Assembly: GCA_030645365.1 (NCBI GenBank)
Contig: JAUSMB010000041.1
Location: forward strand, 16,085 to 80,084
Reading direction: 5' to 3'
Source: Rugosibacter sp.
GTDB lineage: Bacteria > Pseudomonadota > Gammaproteobacteria > Burkholderiales > Rhodocyclaceae
Length of the DNA: 64,000 bases
Below are positions 47,043-55,659 of this stretch, piece by piece (within the stretch, counting starts at the first letter, position 1; every line of letters starts with the position of its first letter). The notes beneath the pieces were generated by a model that was not told the DNA's origin, ran no database searches, and worked only from the letters and a program-made list of their open reading frames with translations. A program made the translations under genes and the position numbers.

Positions 47043-48463
47043 CGCCGCGCTTTCTTTTTATTGGCCGGTTTTTTGGTAGATTTGCCCGATTTTCTAATGC
47101 TGACAGATACGCGATTGCCTTTTTTCATTGATTTTTTAGCACTGCTTTTTGCACCACCTTTTGCTGCCGCAAGGACACGTTTACCTGCTTTTTTGCCATG
47201 AGTCTTGAGTTTGGATGATCGTTTTGAACTCACTTGCGGTTCATCGTCATCCACGGCGGCACTCATTGCCTCCGTGATAATTGTGCCCTTGCCCGGGACG
47301 AGCAAGCCATAACCTGGGGGGACTTTTGTTCGCTTGCCCAGGCCATTGAGTTGTCTGAGATAGGCCACGCTAATGCCATAGCGGCGGGCGATGGTATTCA
47401 GTTTTTCGCCGCGCGCCAAGGTGTGAGTGCGCCATGCGGAGAGTGGCTTGTCCTGTGCTTCGTGAGCGCGCAGATTATCGAGAAATACTTTGACTTTCTC
47501 GCTGGGAATCACCATCGGGCTATTCGCGCTATCAGGCATCACCGGGCGGTTGTAGGCGGGGTTGAGCGCGAGAAATTCCGTCACTGGGATTTCTGCAAAG
47601 CGCGCAGCCAAGGCCACATCCATGTCACCAGTGCGTTCAATTACCTTAAAGTAAGGTCGATTAGGAATCGGGTCGAGCTTAAAGCCGAAGAGTGCGGGGT
47701 TTGCCACAATGTTTTTAATGGCTTGCAGCTTGGGCACGTAATAACGTGTTTCGTTCGGCATGCCCAAATGCGCATAATCCGTAGGTAAGCCCTTGGCTTG
47801 ATTTTTAGCGATTGCGCGGCCTACAGCGCCTTCGCCCCAGTTATAAGAGGCCAGTGCCAGCTGCCAGTCGCCATGCATTTCATAAATGTATTTCAGGTAA
47901 TCCAGTGCTGCCGTGGTTGAGGCAATAATGTCGCGGCGCTCATCGAACCAGGCATTTTGCTTGAGGTTGTAATTTCTGCCAGTCGAAGGGATGAACTGCC
48001 ATATGCCCATTGCCTGAGCCGGGGAACGCGCTTGTGGGTTATAGGCACTTTCGACAAAAGGCAATAAAGCCAGCTCAGTCGGCATGCCGCGCTTTTCAAG
48101 TTCGGTCACGATGTGATACAGATAGCGGCGGCCGCGATTGAGCACACTACGCAAAAATTCCGGATGGTTCAAGTACCAGGCCTGACGATCCGCCACCAAA
48201 GCGCTATCCAGATCGGACATGGCGAATCCGTTACGCATGCGTTGCCATAAATCGTCCGGTGGAATGGTGAGGTCGATGACAGGAATACGTGGCGAATCAT
48301 CGTTGATTCCATGCGCAATCGTCTTGACCGAGGCAGCCTTTGGAGTATCAGAGGGAGGGGCGGCAATATACAGACTGGTTGAGGTCGGTTGTGAGACGGG
48401 CGCTGTCTGACAACCGGCGAGAAACAGCAAAAACAGAAGAGACGTAAATAATGATCGCATCAA
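47039..48463 (-). CDS. mltD: Membrane-bound lytic murein transglycosylase D
   Basis: A 474-residue lipoprotein (signal ending LFLAGC, Cys18) that cleaves peptidoglycan. The SLT-type catalytic region has the Glu in LLPFVESAYNPQARS and continues AQAMGIWQFIPSTGRNY. Only one LysM domain is visible (LARGEKLNTIARRYGISVAY). The last ~75 residues are rich in Lys and Ser. The 3' end overlaps the ATPase gene by four bases, tail to tail. Confidence 0.93.
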   Translation of the reverse strand: MMRSLFTSLLFLLFLAGCQTAPVSQPTSTSLYIAAPPSDTPKAASVKTIAHGINDDSPRIPVIDLTIPPDDLWQRMRNGFAMSDLDSALVADRQAWYLNHPEFLRSVLNRGRRYLYHIVTELEKRGMPTELALLPFVESAYNPQARSPAQAMGIWQFIPSTGRNYNLKQNAWFDERRDIIASTTAALDYLKYIYEMHGDWQLALASYNWGEGAVGRAIAKNQAKGLPTDYAHLGMPNETRYYVPKLQAIKNIVANPALFGFKLDPIPNRPYFKVIERTGDMDVALAARFAEIPVTEFLALNPAYNRPVMPDSANSPMVIPSEKVKVFLDNLRAHEAQDKPLSAWRTHTLARGEKLNTIARRYGISVAYLRQLNGLGKRTKVPPGYGLLVPGKGTIITEAMSAAVDDDEPQVSSKRSSKLKTHGKKAGKRVLAAAKGGAKSSAKKSMKKGNRVSVSIRKSGKSTKKPANKKKARR

Positions 48464-48536
48464 GTCAAATAAAAAATCCGGGAAATGGGCAGCCTTGGTG
48501 AATGTTTTCTAGACATGGGCAGGCCGATGAGTTTGC

Positions 48537-49331
48537 CTAAAAATGATTTTTCCACTCGCGAATAGCGGTAAAGGTTTCCACTGCATCGCGTGGCGGATGC
48601 CCGAGTTTTTCTGCTGCCGCCGCACGCACAGCGGGCGCGTCCGAACGCAAAAAGGGATTGGTTTCCAGCTCTACATCTATGCGTGTTGGTACCGTAAAAC
48701 CGCCCGCCGCGCGGGTAGCGGCAACCTCTTTGCTACGCTGCTGAATCGCCTGATTATCCGGCTCGACGGCCAGGGCAAAGCGTAGATTGGCTGCCGTGTA
48801 TTCATGTGTGCAGTACACAAAAGTCGGCGCTGGCAATACGGCAAGCTTGGTCAATGAATCAAGCATTTGCGTCGGTGTGCCTTCAAACAAACGTCCGCAA
48901 CCTGCCGCAAACAGCGTGTCACCGCTGAATACTGCGCCTGCCTCACCTATGCCCGGACCATAATAGGCAATGTGTCCCAGTGTATGGCCGGGCAGGGCAA
49001 TGACTTCAAATTCACAGTCAAGTTCAGGCAAGTGAATATGCTCACCGCCGTGTAGAGGATGCGAAACTTCGGCAATATTTTCGCTGGCAGGGCCGTACAC
49101 TGGCACAGGATGATGGGCGATAATTCCGGTAATGCCGCCAATATGGTCTGGGTGATAATGCGTCACCAGCACGGCGCATAATTGATCACCTGTTTTTTTC
49201 AAATAGGCGTGCACAGGGGCAGCATCACCCGGGTCGACAACCACCACCTGGCCTGCGTGACGCAGCACCCAGATATAGTTGTCGGTAAAGGCAGGCAGGG
49301 CAATGACTTCAACTGCCGATTTTTTAATCAT
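48537..49331 (-). CDS. gloB: Hydroxyacylglutathione hydrolase (glyoxalase II)
   Basis: A 264-residue metallo-beta-lactamase-fold enzyme that completes methylglyoxal removal. It has VIALPAFTDNYIWVLRH, the metal motif THYHPDHIGG, LPGHTLGHIAYYG, GDTLFAAGCGRLFEG and the C-terminal YCTHEYT. The dispersed element is read AVLPAPTFVYC just before HEYT, where relatives usually have a LPDDT-type sequence. I chose ATG 49331 after GGAAGG. Confidence 0.95.
   Translation of the reverse strand: MIKKSAVEVIALPAFTDNYIWVLRHAGQVVVVDPGDAAPVHAYLKKTGDQLCAVLVTHYHPDHIGGITGIIAHHPVPVYGPASENIAEVSHPLHGGEHIHLPELDCEFEVIALPGHTLGHIAYYGPGIGEAGAVFSGDTLFAAGCGRLFEGTPTQMLDSLTKLAVLPAPTFVYCTHEYTAANLRFALAVEPDNQAIQQRSKEVAATRAAGGFTVPTRIDVELETNPFLRSDAPAVRAAAAEKLGHPPRDAVETFTAIREWKNHF
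48819..48842 (+). repeat. Dispersed 13-bp-core element, copy 11 (inside gloB)
   Basis: Core AAAAGTCGGCGCT with tail GGCAATACGGC. It is antisense to gloB and read VLPAPTF. Confidence 0.95.
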
Positions 49332-49355
49332 GGTTCCACCTTCCACTTAATTACA

Positions 49356-50105
49356 ATGTCAATTCAAGGTCTTGAAACATGGCTGGAAACTCCGGCAGGC
49401 CGTTATGTGCTGGACTGGGAGCAGAAAAAACATGATCTGCTCGTGACCAATGTTTTTGGATTCAATGCCGTACAACTATCGCTACCGCGTCATGATTTCC
49501 TCCGCACCAACCGCATGCCGTTACGCTTTCGTTGCGACGATGGGCGATATGCCGGTTCTGCAGAAATACTCGCCGACCTCCATTATCTGCCATTTGCGAC
49601 CAATAGTCTTGATCTTGTCGTATTGCCGCACACGCTGGAGTTTGACGCGCATCCGCATCAAGTGCTGCGTGAAGTCGAGCGTGTGCTTGTGCCCGAAGGG
49701 CAGGTGATTATCACCGGCTTTAATCCGCTGAGTCTGTGGGGATTGAAACGCAAGGTCACGCGACACAAGGCAGCACCGCCCTGGCGCGGCAACTATCTGA
49801 GCGTGCCGCGATTGAAAGACTGGCTGATCTTGCTCGGGTTCGAGATGCAAGCCGGTGCATTCGGCTGTTATGCTCCGGCCGTGACACAAGAAAAATGGTT
49901 GCAGCGCTTACGGTTTATGGAGGCTGCAGGCGACCGTTGGTGGCCCATTGCCGGCGCTGTGTATATTGTGCAGGCAGTCAAGCGCCAGCACGGCATGCGG
50001 CTTATCATGCCCGCCTGGCACGACCGCAAGGCGCGCGCCAAAGCCCTGGTGACGGTGGCTCAAAAAGTAGAGAAAGAGGATTCCAGAAACGGATGTAAAC
50101 AATGA
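49356..50105 (+). CDS. SAM-dependent methyltransferase
   Basis: A 249-residue class I methyltransferase. Visible parts are [20 protein letters not shown] (motif II-III region), [20 protein letters not shown] (motif III) and a hydrophobic C-terminus. The usual glycine-rich motif I is weak. I chose ATG 49356; an open frame runs upstream through gloB but is not needed. It is divergent from gloB with 24 bases between the starts, and the stop overlaps the rnhA start. Its substrate is unknown. Confidence 0.82.
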   Translation: MSIQGLETWLETPAGRYVLDWEQKKHDLLVTNVFGFNAVQLSLPRHDFLRTNRMPLRFRCDDGRYAGSAEILADLHYLPFATNSLDLVVLPHTLEFDAHPHQVLREVERVLVPEGQVIITGFNPLSLWGLKRKVTRHKAAPPWRGNYLSVPRLKDWLILLGFEMQAGAFGCYAPAVTQEKWLQRLRFMEAAGDRWWPIAGAVYIVQAVKRQHGMRLIMPAWHDRKARAKALVTVAQKVEKEDSRNGCKQ

Positions 50106-50545
50106 TAGATATTTTTACCGATGGCGCATGCAGTGGAAACCCCGGCCCCGGTGGCTGGGGAGCGATTTTGCGGATGAATGAGAAAGAAAAGGAGCTCTTT
50201 GGCGGCGAGCTGCAAACCACTAACAACCGCATGGAAATGATGGCTGTTATCGAAGCGTTAAAAGCGCTTAAACAACCGGTGACCTTGCCTGTACGCGTAC
50301 ATACTGATTCGCAATACGTGCAAAAAGGTATTAGCGAATGGATACATAACTGGAAACGGCGAGGCTGGAAAACAGCGAACAAAGAACCGGTAAAGAATGC
50401 CGATCTGTGGCGCGAACTGGATCAACTGGCCAGCCAGCAAAAAGTTGAATGGATCTGGGTCAAAGGTCATGCAGGGCATGTCGAAAACGAACGCGCCGAC
50501 GTGCTCGCGCGACGCGGTGTTGAACTTGTTCGTGCGGGAAAATAA
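50102..50545 (+). CDS. rnhA: Ribonuclease HI
   Basis: A 147-residue enzyme that removes RNA from RNA-DNA hybrids. All catalytic acids are visible: Asp in [18 protein letters not shown], Glu in [15 protein letters not shown], Asp in [11 protein letters not shown] and Asp in [13 protein letters not shown]. Its ATG overlaps the previous stop, and dnaQ starts four bases later. Confidence 0.97.
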   Translation: MIDIFTDGACSGNPGPGGWGAILRMNEKEKELFGGELQTTNNRMEMMAVIEALKALKQPVTLPVRVHTDSQYVQKGISEWIHNWKRRGWKTANKEPVKNADLWRELDQLASQQKVEWIWVKGHAGHVENERADVLARRGVELVRAGK

Positions 50546-50549
50546 CCCC

Positions 50550-51242
50550 ATGCGCAAAATCATTCTGGATACAGAAACCACCGGCCTGGACTTTCGCACC
50601 GGTGATCGTCTGGTTGAAATAGGCTGCGTTGAAATGCTCGGCCGCCAGCTGAGCGGATTACGTTTTCACAAATACCTCAATCCTGAGCGGGATGTGCCCC
50701 CAGGGGCGACAGCTATCCATGGCCTGACAACAGATTTTCTTGCAGATAAGCCGAAATTCTCGGAAGTTGTCGATGAGTTCATGGATTTTGTGCGCGGTGC
50801 TGAGATCATTATTCATAATGCCTCATTTGACGTGGGTTTCTTGAATAACGAGCTGGGCCTGCTACAAAAAGAAAGCATCGAGCAGCTAAGCCATAGCGTG
50901 ACAGACACCCTGCACATGGCGCGCGAGATGCGGCCGGGGAAGAAAAACAACCTGAATGCGCTGTGCAACGAGTTTGGCATAGACAACGCCAGCCGCACCC
51001 TGCATGGCGCTTTGCTCGATGCCGAGCTGCTGGCTGAGGTTTACCTCGCCATGACGCGCGGGCAGAATTCGCTAACCATGGATTTTGCCGCACCAGCCGC
51101 AAGAATGACGGTAAGCGAAATAAGCGAGCGGCCACCACTTAAAATGCTGCGTGCCAGCGAAGCCGAATTGGCCGACCATGCGCGCGTGCTAGCAGAGATT
51201 GGAAAGGAAAGCAAAGGCAAGTGTTTGTGGCACTTGCCATGA
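50550..51242 (+). CDS. dnaQ: DNA polymerase III epsilon subunit (proofreading exonuclease)
   Basis: A 230-residue exonuclease. The three Exo motifs are clear: ILDTETTGLDFRTGD, IIHNASFDVGFLN and HGALLDAELLAEVYL. I chose ATG 50550 just after rnhA; a longer frame overlaps rnhA and is a shadow. The rnhA-dnaQ pair is widely conserved. Confidence 0.96.
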   Translation: MRKIILDTETTGLDFRTGDRLVEIGCVEMLGRQLSGLRFHKYLNPERDVPPGATAIHGLTTDFLADKPKFSEVVDEFMDFVRGAEIIIHNASFDVGFLNNELGLLQKESIEQLSHSVTDTLHMAREMRPGKKNNLNALCNEFGIDNASRTLHGALLDAELLAEVYLAMTRGQNSLTMDFAAPAARMTVSEISERPPLKMLRASEAELADHARVLAEIGKESKGKCLWHLP

Positions 51243-51559
51243 ACACGGTCAAGGTGTTTGCTTTACGTTGGGGTTTTAGTGGATTTCAACGATCTGACGT
51301 TGAAGTTGCCTCCGTTTCACGGTCACCTTACTGTTCTTGCAGAAGGCGTCCGACATGAGCAAATCGCATATTCCCAAGCCGCCGTAACCGGCGCAATTTC
51401 GTGAGCAGCATGCCGTGCGTCCGCGCCTAACTGGTCGACGCAGGCACTGTCGCCAGCCGTAAACGCATCGCCCGCTGTTCGTAGAAACGGGGCAAGTCCA
51501 TTTCGCCGCTGCCTCGGGATGGGGAGGTCCCTTTTACTTGTTATGCCTGAGAAGAGCTT
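51243..51559. other. 317-base gene-free stretch after dnaQ
   Basis: I see no gene, RNA or clear terminator. The text has no long open frame and looks like decayed sequence. It leads into an AT-rich gene at 51560. Confidence 0.4.
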
Positions 51560-52198
51560 ATGAAAAAAGAAATTCTGAATTTAAACGTACCAAGCCTAAT
51601 CTTTATAATCGCTTGTTTGGGGTTTACTCTTTGGGCTTCATATCTTGTTTTTTATGCTGCTCAGGCTGATATTTATGCTGAAAATAGAATGGTTGAAAAT
51701 ATCCAGGCATGTCTACTTGCAAGCGCTGGTATTCTTTATCTTGCGACAGCAATTTTAGAAAAAAGATCTGACACATTGATTATTGTGTTTTGCTCTCTGC
51801 TTTGTTTTAGCTTCTTTTTGAGGGAGCTGGATGTTGAAGATTTTGATATCCCACATGCGCTAATGCTAATTGGAAGTGGCGTCGGTAGAAATGCGGTCTT
51901 GGGTATGGCATTTGCCGCAATACTCATCTATGCCATTTTAAAATTCTCTCACTACAAAGTGGCGGCTGTGGTGTTTGTCAAATCAAAACCGGGGTGGTTG
52001 TTGATCACAGGCGGCGTATTCCTGTTAATTGGTCTCTTATTTGAAGAAAAAAAAGGCCTTTTGTATCACGATGTCTTTATTGAAGAAATGTGTGAGATTT
52101 TTGGGTATGTTTTGATCTTGTTGTCGTCTATTGCTGCCAATTCTTTCATGAACGGCATAACAATTCATTCCATCGGACGCAGTAAAACGCACCCCTGA
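51560..52198 (+). CDS. Hypothetical integral membrane protein, AT-rich
   Basis: A 212-residue protein with about five or six membrane segments, for example LIFIIACLGFTLWASYLVFY, CLLASAGILYLATAIL and LLITGGVFLLIGLLF. I do not recognise the family. The base composition (about 37 % G+C in 51601-51660) differs sharply from the surroundings, which suggests recent transfer. GAGAAGAGC precedes the start. No function is proposed. Confidence 0.65.
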   Translation: MKKEILNLNVPSLIFIIACLGFTLWASYLVFYAAQADIYAENRMVENIQACLLASAGILYLATAILEKRSDTLIIVFCSLLCFSFFLRELDVEDFDIPHALMLIGSGVGRNAVLGMAFAAILIYAILKFSHYKVAAVVFVKSKPGWLLITGGVFLLIGLLFEEKKGLLYHDVFIEEMCEIFGYVLILLSSIAANSFMNGITIHSIGRSKTHP

Positions 52199-52386
52199 GC
52201 TCTACTACAACGACATCCTCAATAAAGGCAAGTGTTTTTGAATTTCAGTTGCTCATACGCGTTGTTCCATTCTCGCCTGACTTTCCTCAGGTGGCAGCTG
52301 ATGCGATTCAAAAAACTGACCAGTAACCAGCCTGCGGGGGTGTTGCGTAGCTTGTAAACTGAAATCTCTGTGAAAGGAGAATCTAA

Positions 52387-52833
52387 ATGACTACAGGGAA
52401 TGTACGACTGCATCGCGTACTCCGTGCGCCTCCAGAGCGCGTTTATCGGGCGTTCTTAGATGCCGATGCAATGGCGAAGTGGATACCGCCATACGGATTC
52501 ACATGCAAGGTTCACCATATGAATGCGAAAGTTGGTGGCACTTTTCGGATGTCGTTCACGAATTTCACGGCAGGGAGCAGTCACTCGTTTGGTGGTGAAT
52601 ATCTCGAACTCGTTCCCAACGAGCGAATTCGCTATACCGACAAATTTGATGATCCGAACTTGCCCGGAGAAATGCAGGTGACAGTGGTTTTAACGAAGGT
52701 GTCTTGCGGAACTGAGATCAATATCGTGCAGGAAGGAATACCTGCGATTATTCCCCTCGAGATGTGCTACCTCGGGTGGCAGGAGTCCCTTGCGCAACTT
52801 GCAACACTTGTCGAACCGCAGATTCCGGGCTAA
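52387..52833 (+). CDS. SRPBCC family protein (AHSA1/START-like)
   Basis: A 148-residue single-domain protein with the AHSA1-like pattern LHRVLRAPPERVYRAFLDAD, AMAKWIPPYGFTCKV and a C-terminal GWQESLAQLATLVEP helix. Such proteins have a ligand cavity; the role is unknown. AAAGGAGA precedes the ATG. It is not adjacent to the SRPBCC gene at 3 kb and is not closely similar to it. Confidence 0.85.
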   Translation: MTTGNVRLHRVLRAPPERVYRAFLDADAMAKWIPPYGFTCKVHHMNAKVGGTFRMSFTNFTAGSSHSFGGEYLELVPNERIRYTDKFDDPNLPGEMQVTVVLTKVSCGTEINIVQEGIPAIIPLEMCYLGWQESLAQLATLVEPQIPG

Positions 52834-52995
52834 GAAGGCTGAAGTCCAGCCCTGTGGTCGACCTTGATGCCTTGGGGCAAAGGATCAAACGCGTGCCGCT
52901 ACCATGCAGATGGAGCTGGGCCAGGGTATTGAAGACAAGCGAATCCCCAAGCCTTGATCTGTCGCAAGATGGTTGTTCTCACACATCTGGCGAGA

Positions 52996-53853
52996 TCACT
53001 GCTGCAACAAAAAATCCCGCACGGGGGCGATTTGCGTTTCATCCATCAGCATCGGCGCATGGCCAACGCCGGGAATTTCGATGAGTTTTGCGTGTGGGCC
53101 GCGCTGGGTCATGGCTTGTGCGGTTGCTGGCGTCAGCAGGTCGGATACCTCACCCCGTAGCAGCAGGGTAGGGCAGGTAATGGCGTCGAATAGAGACCAG
53201 AGTTCGACATCTCTGCCGCCGCTGAGCAGTTGGCCTTGGCGGTAGATTTGAGCGATGCCGGGATCATAGATAAATTCGATTTTGCCATCCGCCGCTTCGC
53301 GCACGACATGTACGGTCAGGTGTCGCCATTGGGCATCGGTGAGCGGGCCAAACGGCGCGGAAACTTTGCGCACATAGGCTTCGGCTTCTTCGATGTTGTC
53401 AAAGCGTGGCGGTGTGCCGAGATAATCGCCAATGCGCGCTAATGAAACCGCCGTGACGACGGGGCCGACATCATTGAGCACGAGTCGTCGAATGGGGTTG
53501 CCCGGCTGCGCGGCGAGTGCCATGCCGATCAGCCCGCCCATCGAGGTGCCCAGCCAATCCACGGTTTCCACGTTCAGCCTGGCCAGCAGTGTGACCATGT
53601 CGGCGCAGTATTGGGGCATGACATAAAGTGATTTGTTCGTCAGCCAGTCACTCTTGCCACGCCCTGCGACGTCGGGGCAGATCACGCGGTAATCAGCCTC
53701 TAATGCTTGCGCCAGAAAATCAAAATCGCGCCCGTTGCGCGTCAAGCCATGCACGCAGACCAGCACATTCGGATTATCCACATCGCCCCATTCGACATAC
53801 GCCATTTGATGGAAGCCAGCGGTGCTGAGACATTTCACGTTACCTTCACGCAT
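52996..53853 (-). CDS. Alpha/beta hydrolase
   Basis: A 285-residue hydrolase. The oxyanion-hole region VCVHGLTRNGRDFDFLAQAL, nucleophile elbow GTSMGGLIGM and catalytic His in PGVGHAPMLMD are visible, with a likely acidic residue in LRGEVSDLLTP. It is intact and lies 13 bases before srkA on the minus strand. The natural substrate is unknown. Confidence 0.9.
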   Translation of the reverse strand: MREGNVKCLSTAGFHQMAYVEWGDVDNPNVLVCVHGLTRNGRDFDFLAQALEADYRVICPDVAGRGKSDWLTNKSLYVMPQYCADMVTLLARLNVETVDWLGTSMGGLIGMALAAQPGNPIRRLVLNDVGPVVTAVSLARIGDYLGTPPRFDNIEEAEAYVRKVSAPFGPLTDAQWRHLTVHVVREAADGKIEFIYDPGIAQIYRQGQLLSGGRDVELWSLFDAITCPTLLLRGEVSDLLTPATAQAMTQRGPHAKLIEIPGVGHAPMLMDETQIAPVRDFLLQQ

Positions 53854-53866
53854 GGTTATTTTCCTT

Positions 53867-54886
53867 TCATTTCATGAGCAGAGCAGGTTCCTGCATGCGA
53901 GCGATTTGCTCGCGCAGTTCAAGAATGCGTTCTTCCCAATAACGGTTGGTCGCAAACCATGGGAAGGCGGCGGGAAACGCCGGGTCGTCCCAGCGCCGCG
54001 CAAGCCAGGCGGAATGATGCAGCAGGCGCAGGGTGCGCAGGGCTTCGATCAGATACAGCTCGCGGTCGTCGAACTCGCGGAACATGTCATAGCCGGTCAG
54101 CACATGTCGGAACTGCTGCCCCATGTCTTCGGGAGTGCCCGAAAGTAGCATCCATAAATCCTGTATCGCCGGGCCCATGCGGGCGTCGTCGAAATCGACA
54201 AAGTGAGGGCCGCCCTGTTCATCCAGCTCGCCCGGTGTCCACAGCACATTGCCTGCATGACAATCCCCATGCAGGCGGATTTGCTGCACCTGACCAGCGC
54301 GCTCAAAACAGTTGCGCACGTTATCCAGCGCTTGTTCGGCCACGCCATGCCAGATGGATTCCAATTCCGGCGGCAGCATCTGGTTATCCAGCAGCCAGTT
54401 GCATGGTTCAATGCCGAAGCTGTGAATATCCAGCGTTTCACGCAGCAAAAACGGTTCAAGCTCGCCAATCAGATGAATGCGCGCCATCAGGCGGCCCATC
54501 CATTGCAGCACCTGCGGGTTATCAAATTCCGGCGCGCGACCGCTTTGGCGCGGGTAGACCGCAAAGCGAAAAATGGAATCCGTTTTGGTGTCGGTATGCG
54601 TGAACAGGGTTTGCCCATCGATGACCAAGGGCGCGATGACAGGCAGTTCGGCTGTCCGCATGGCAGCAACAAACGCATGTTCTTCGGCAATTTGCGCGTC
54701 AGACCAGCGCCCCGGCCGGTAAAACTTGGCGATCAGTGGTGCACTGTCTTCAATGCCGATTTGCCAGACGCGGTTTTCATAACTGTTGAGCGCCATGAGG
54801 CGGCCATCGCAGCGGAAGCCGACGCTTTCCAGCGCGTCCAGAATGCATTCCGGCGTGAGCCCGGTGAAGGGAATGGCGGCGGACAC
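53867..54886 (-). CDS. srkA: Stress response serine/threonine kinase SrkA (RdoA/YihE)
   Basis: A 339-residue kinase of the YihE group. The N-terminal lobe has CDGRLMALNSYENRVWQIG, and the catalytic loop is HGDCHAGNVLW with the metal-binding VDFDDARMGP. I chose GTG 54886, nine bases after the pgeF stop; the open frame reaches 55060 but would overlap pgeF. Length fits relatives. In E. coli the kinase protects cells under envelope stress; that role is inferred here. Confidence 0.9.
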   Translation of the reverse strand: MSAAIPFTGLTPECILDALESVGFRCDGRLMALNSYENRVWQIGIEDSAPLIAKFYRPGRWSDAQIAEEHAFVAAMRTAELPVIAPLVIDGQTLFTHTDTKTDSIFRFAVYPRQSGRAPEFDNPQVLQWMGRLMARIHLIGELEPFLLRETLDIHSFGIEPCNWLLDNQMLPPELESIWHGVAEQALDNVRNCFERAGQVQQIRLHGDCHAGNVLWTPGELDEQGGPHFVDFDDARMGPAIQDLWMLLSGTPEDMGQQFRHVLTGYDMFREFDDRELYLIEALRTLRLLHHSAWLARRWDDPAFPAAFPWFATNRYWEERILELREQIARMQEPALLMK

Positions 54887-54894
54887 GGCGGGAG

Positions 54895-55659
54895 TTATTC
54901 CAGCCAGATGCAACTGGCCATGCGGCCGGAGATGCCATCGCGGCGAAAGGAGTAGAAGCGATCGATGTCGCGCACCGTGCAAAAGTCGGCGCTGGTGATG
55001 CGGCAAATATTCAATGCTTGCAGGCGCTGGCAGGCCAAAAGGTAAATGTTGCATAGCCATTTACCTTCGCCTAGTGGCGTGAACGCTTGTGCAGCCTGCG
55101 CATCATGCGCCAAAAACGCATCACGCACATCGGCACCGACTTCAAATACCGTCGGGCCAATCGCCGGGCCAAGCCAGGCCATGAGCTGCTCTCCTGGTGT
55201 TTGCATTGCTGCCACGCTGGCTTCGATCACACCGTCGGCCAACCCGCGCCATCCGGCATGTACGGCAGAAACCACGCTGGCGTTATCGTCGAACAACAGC
55301 ACCGGCAGGCAGTCTGCCGTGAGCACAGCGCAGACGACGCCGCGCTGGCGCGTGAAGCTGGCATCCGCCTCGACGCCGGATTGCACTTGCGCGGCATCAA
55401 CACATCGCGTGCCATGCACTTGCGTCAGCCACGGCGGATCGGCAGGCAGGTTTTGCCGCAACTGTGCGCGATTAGCGGCAACTGCAGCAGCATCATCGCC
55501 CACGTGGGACGCCAGATTGAAACTCGCCCACGGCCCCATGCTCGCGCCATGTTCTCGTGTGGTAACCAGCGCGTGCACGCCGGAAGGAGCATGCCAACTG
55601 GGGATGAGCAGATTACTTATGCCGGATTTCTCCATCGGGTTTTCCACTGAGTTGTCCAT
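54895..55659 (-). CDS. pgeF: Peptidoglycan editing factor PgeF (YfiH, laccase-like domain)
   Basis: A 254-residue protein of the YfiH family, which removes misplaced residues from peptidoglycan precursors in E. coli. The metal-site motifs are TQVHGTRCV, TADCLPVLLFDD, SAVHAGWRGLADGV, and FYSFRRDGISGRMASCIWL near the C-terminus. I chose ATG 55659 after GAGGAG. It overlaps rluD by 47 bases. A dispersed element gives CRITSADFCTV just before the last motif. Confidence 0.9.
   Translation of the reverse strand: MDNSVENPMEKSGISNLLIPSWHAPSGVHALVTTREHGASMGPWASFNLASHVGDDAAAVAANRAQLRQNLPADPPWLTQVHGTRCVDAAQVQSGVEADASFTRQRGVVCAVLTADCLPVLLFDDNASVVSAVHAGWRGLADGVIEASVAAMQTPGEQLMAWLGPAIGPTVFEVGADVRDAFLAHDAQAAQAFTPLGEGKWLCNIYLLACQRLQALNICRITSADFCTVRDIDRFYSFRRDGISGRMASCIWLE
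54981..55004 (+). repeat. Dispersed 13-bp-core element, copy 12 (inside pgeF)
   Basis: Core AAAAGTCGGCGCT with tail GGTGATGCGGC. It is antisense to pgeF and read CRITSADF, the same frame as in glyS. Confidence 0.95.
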
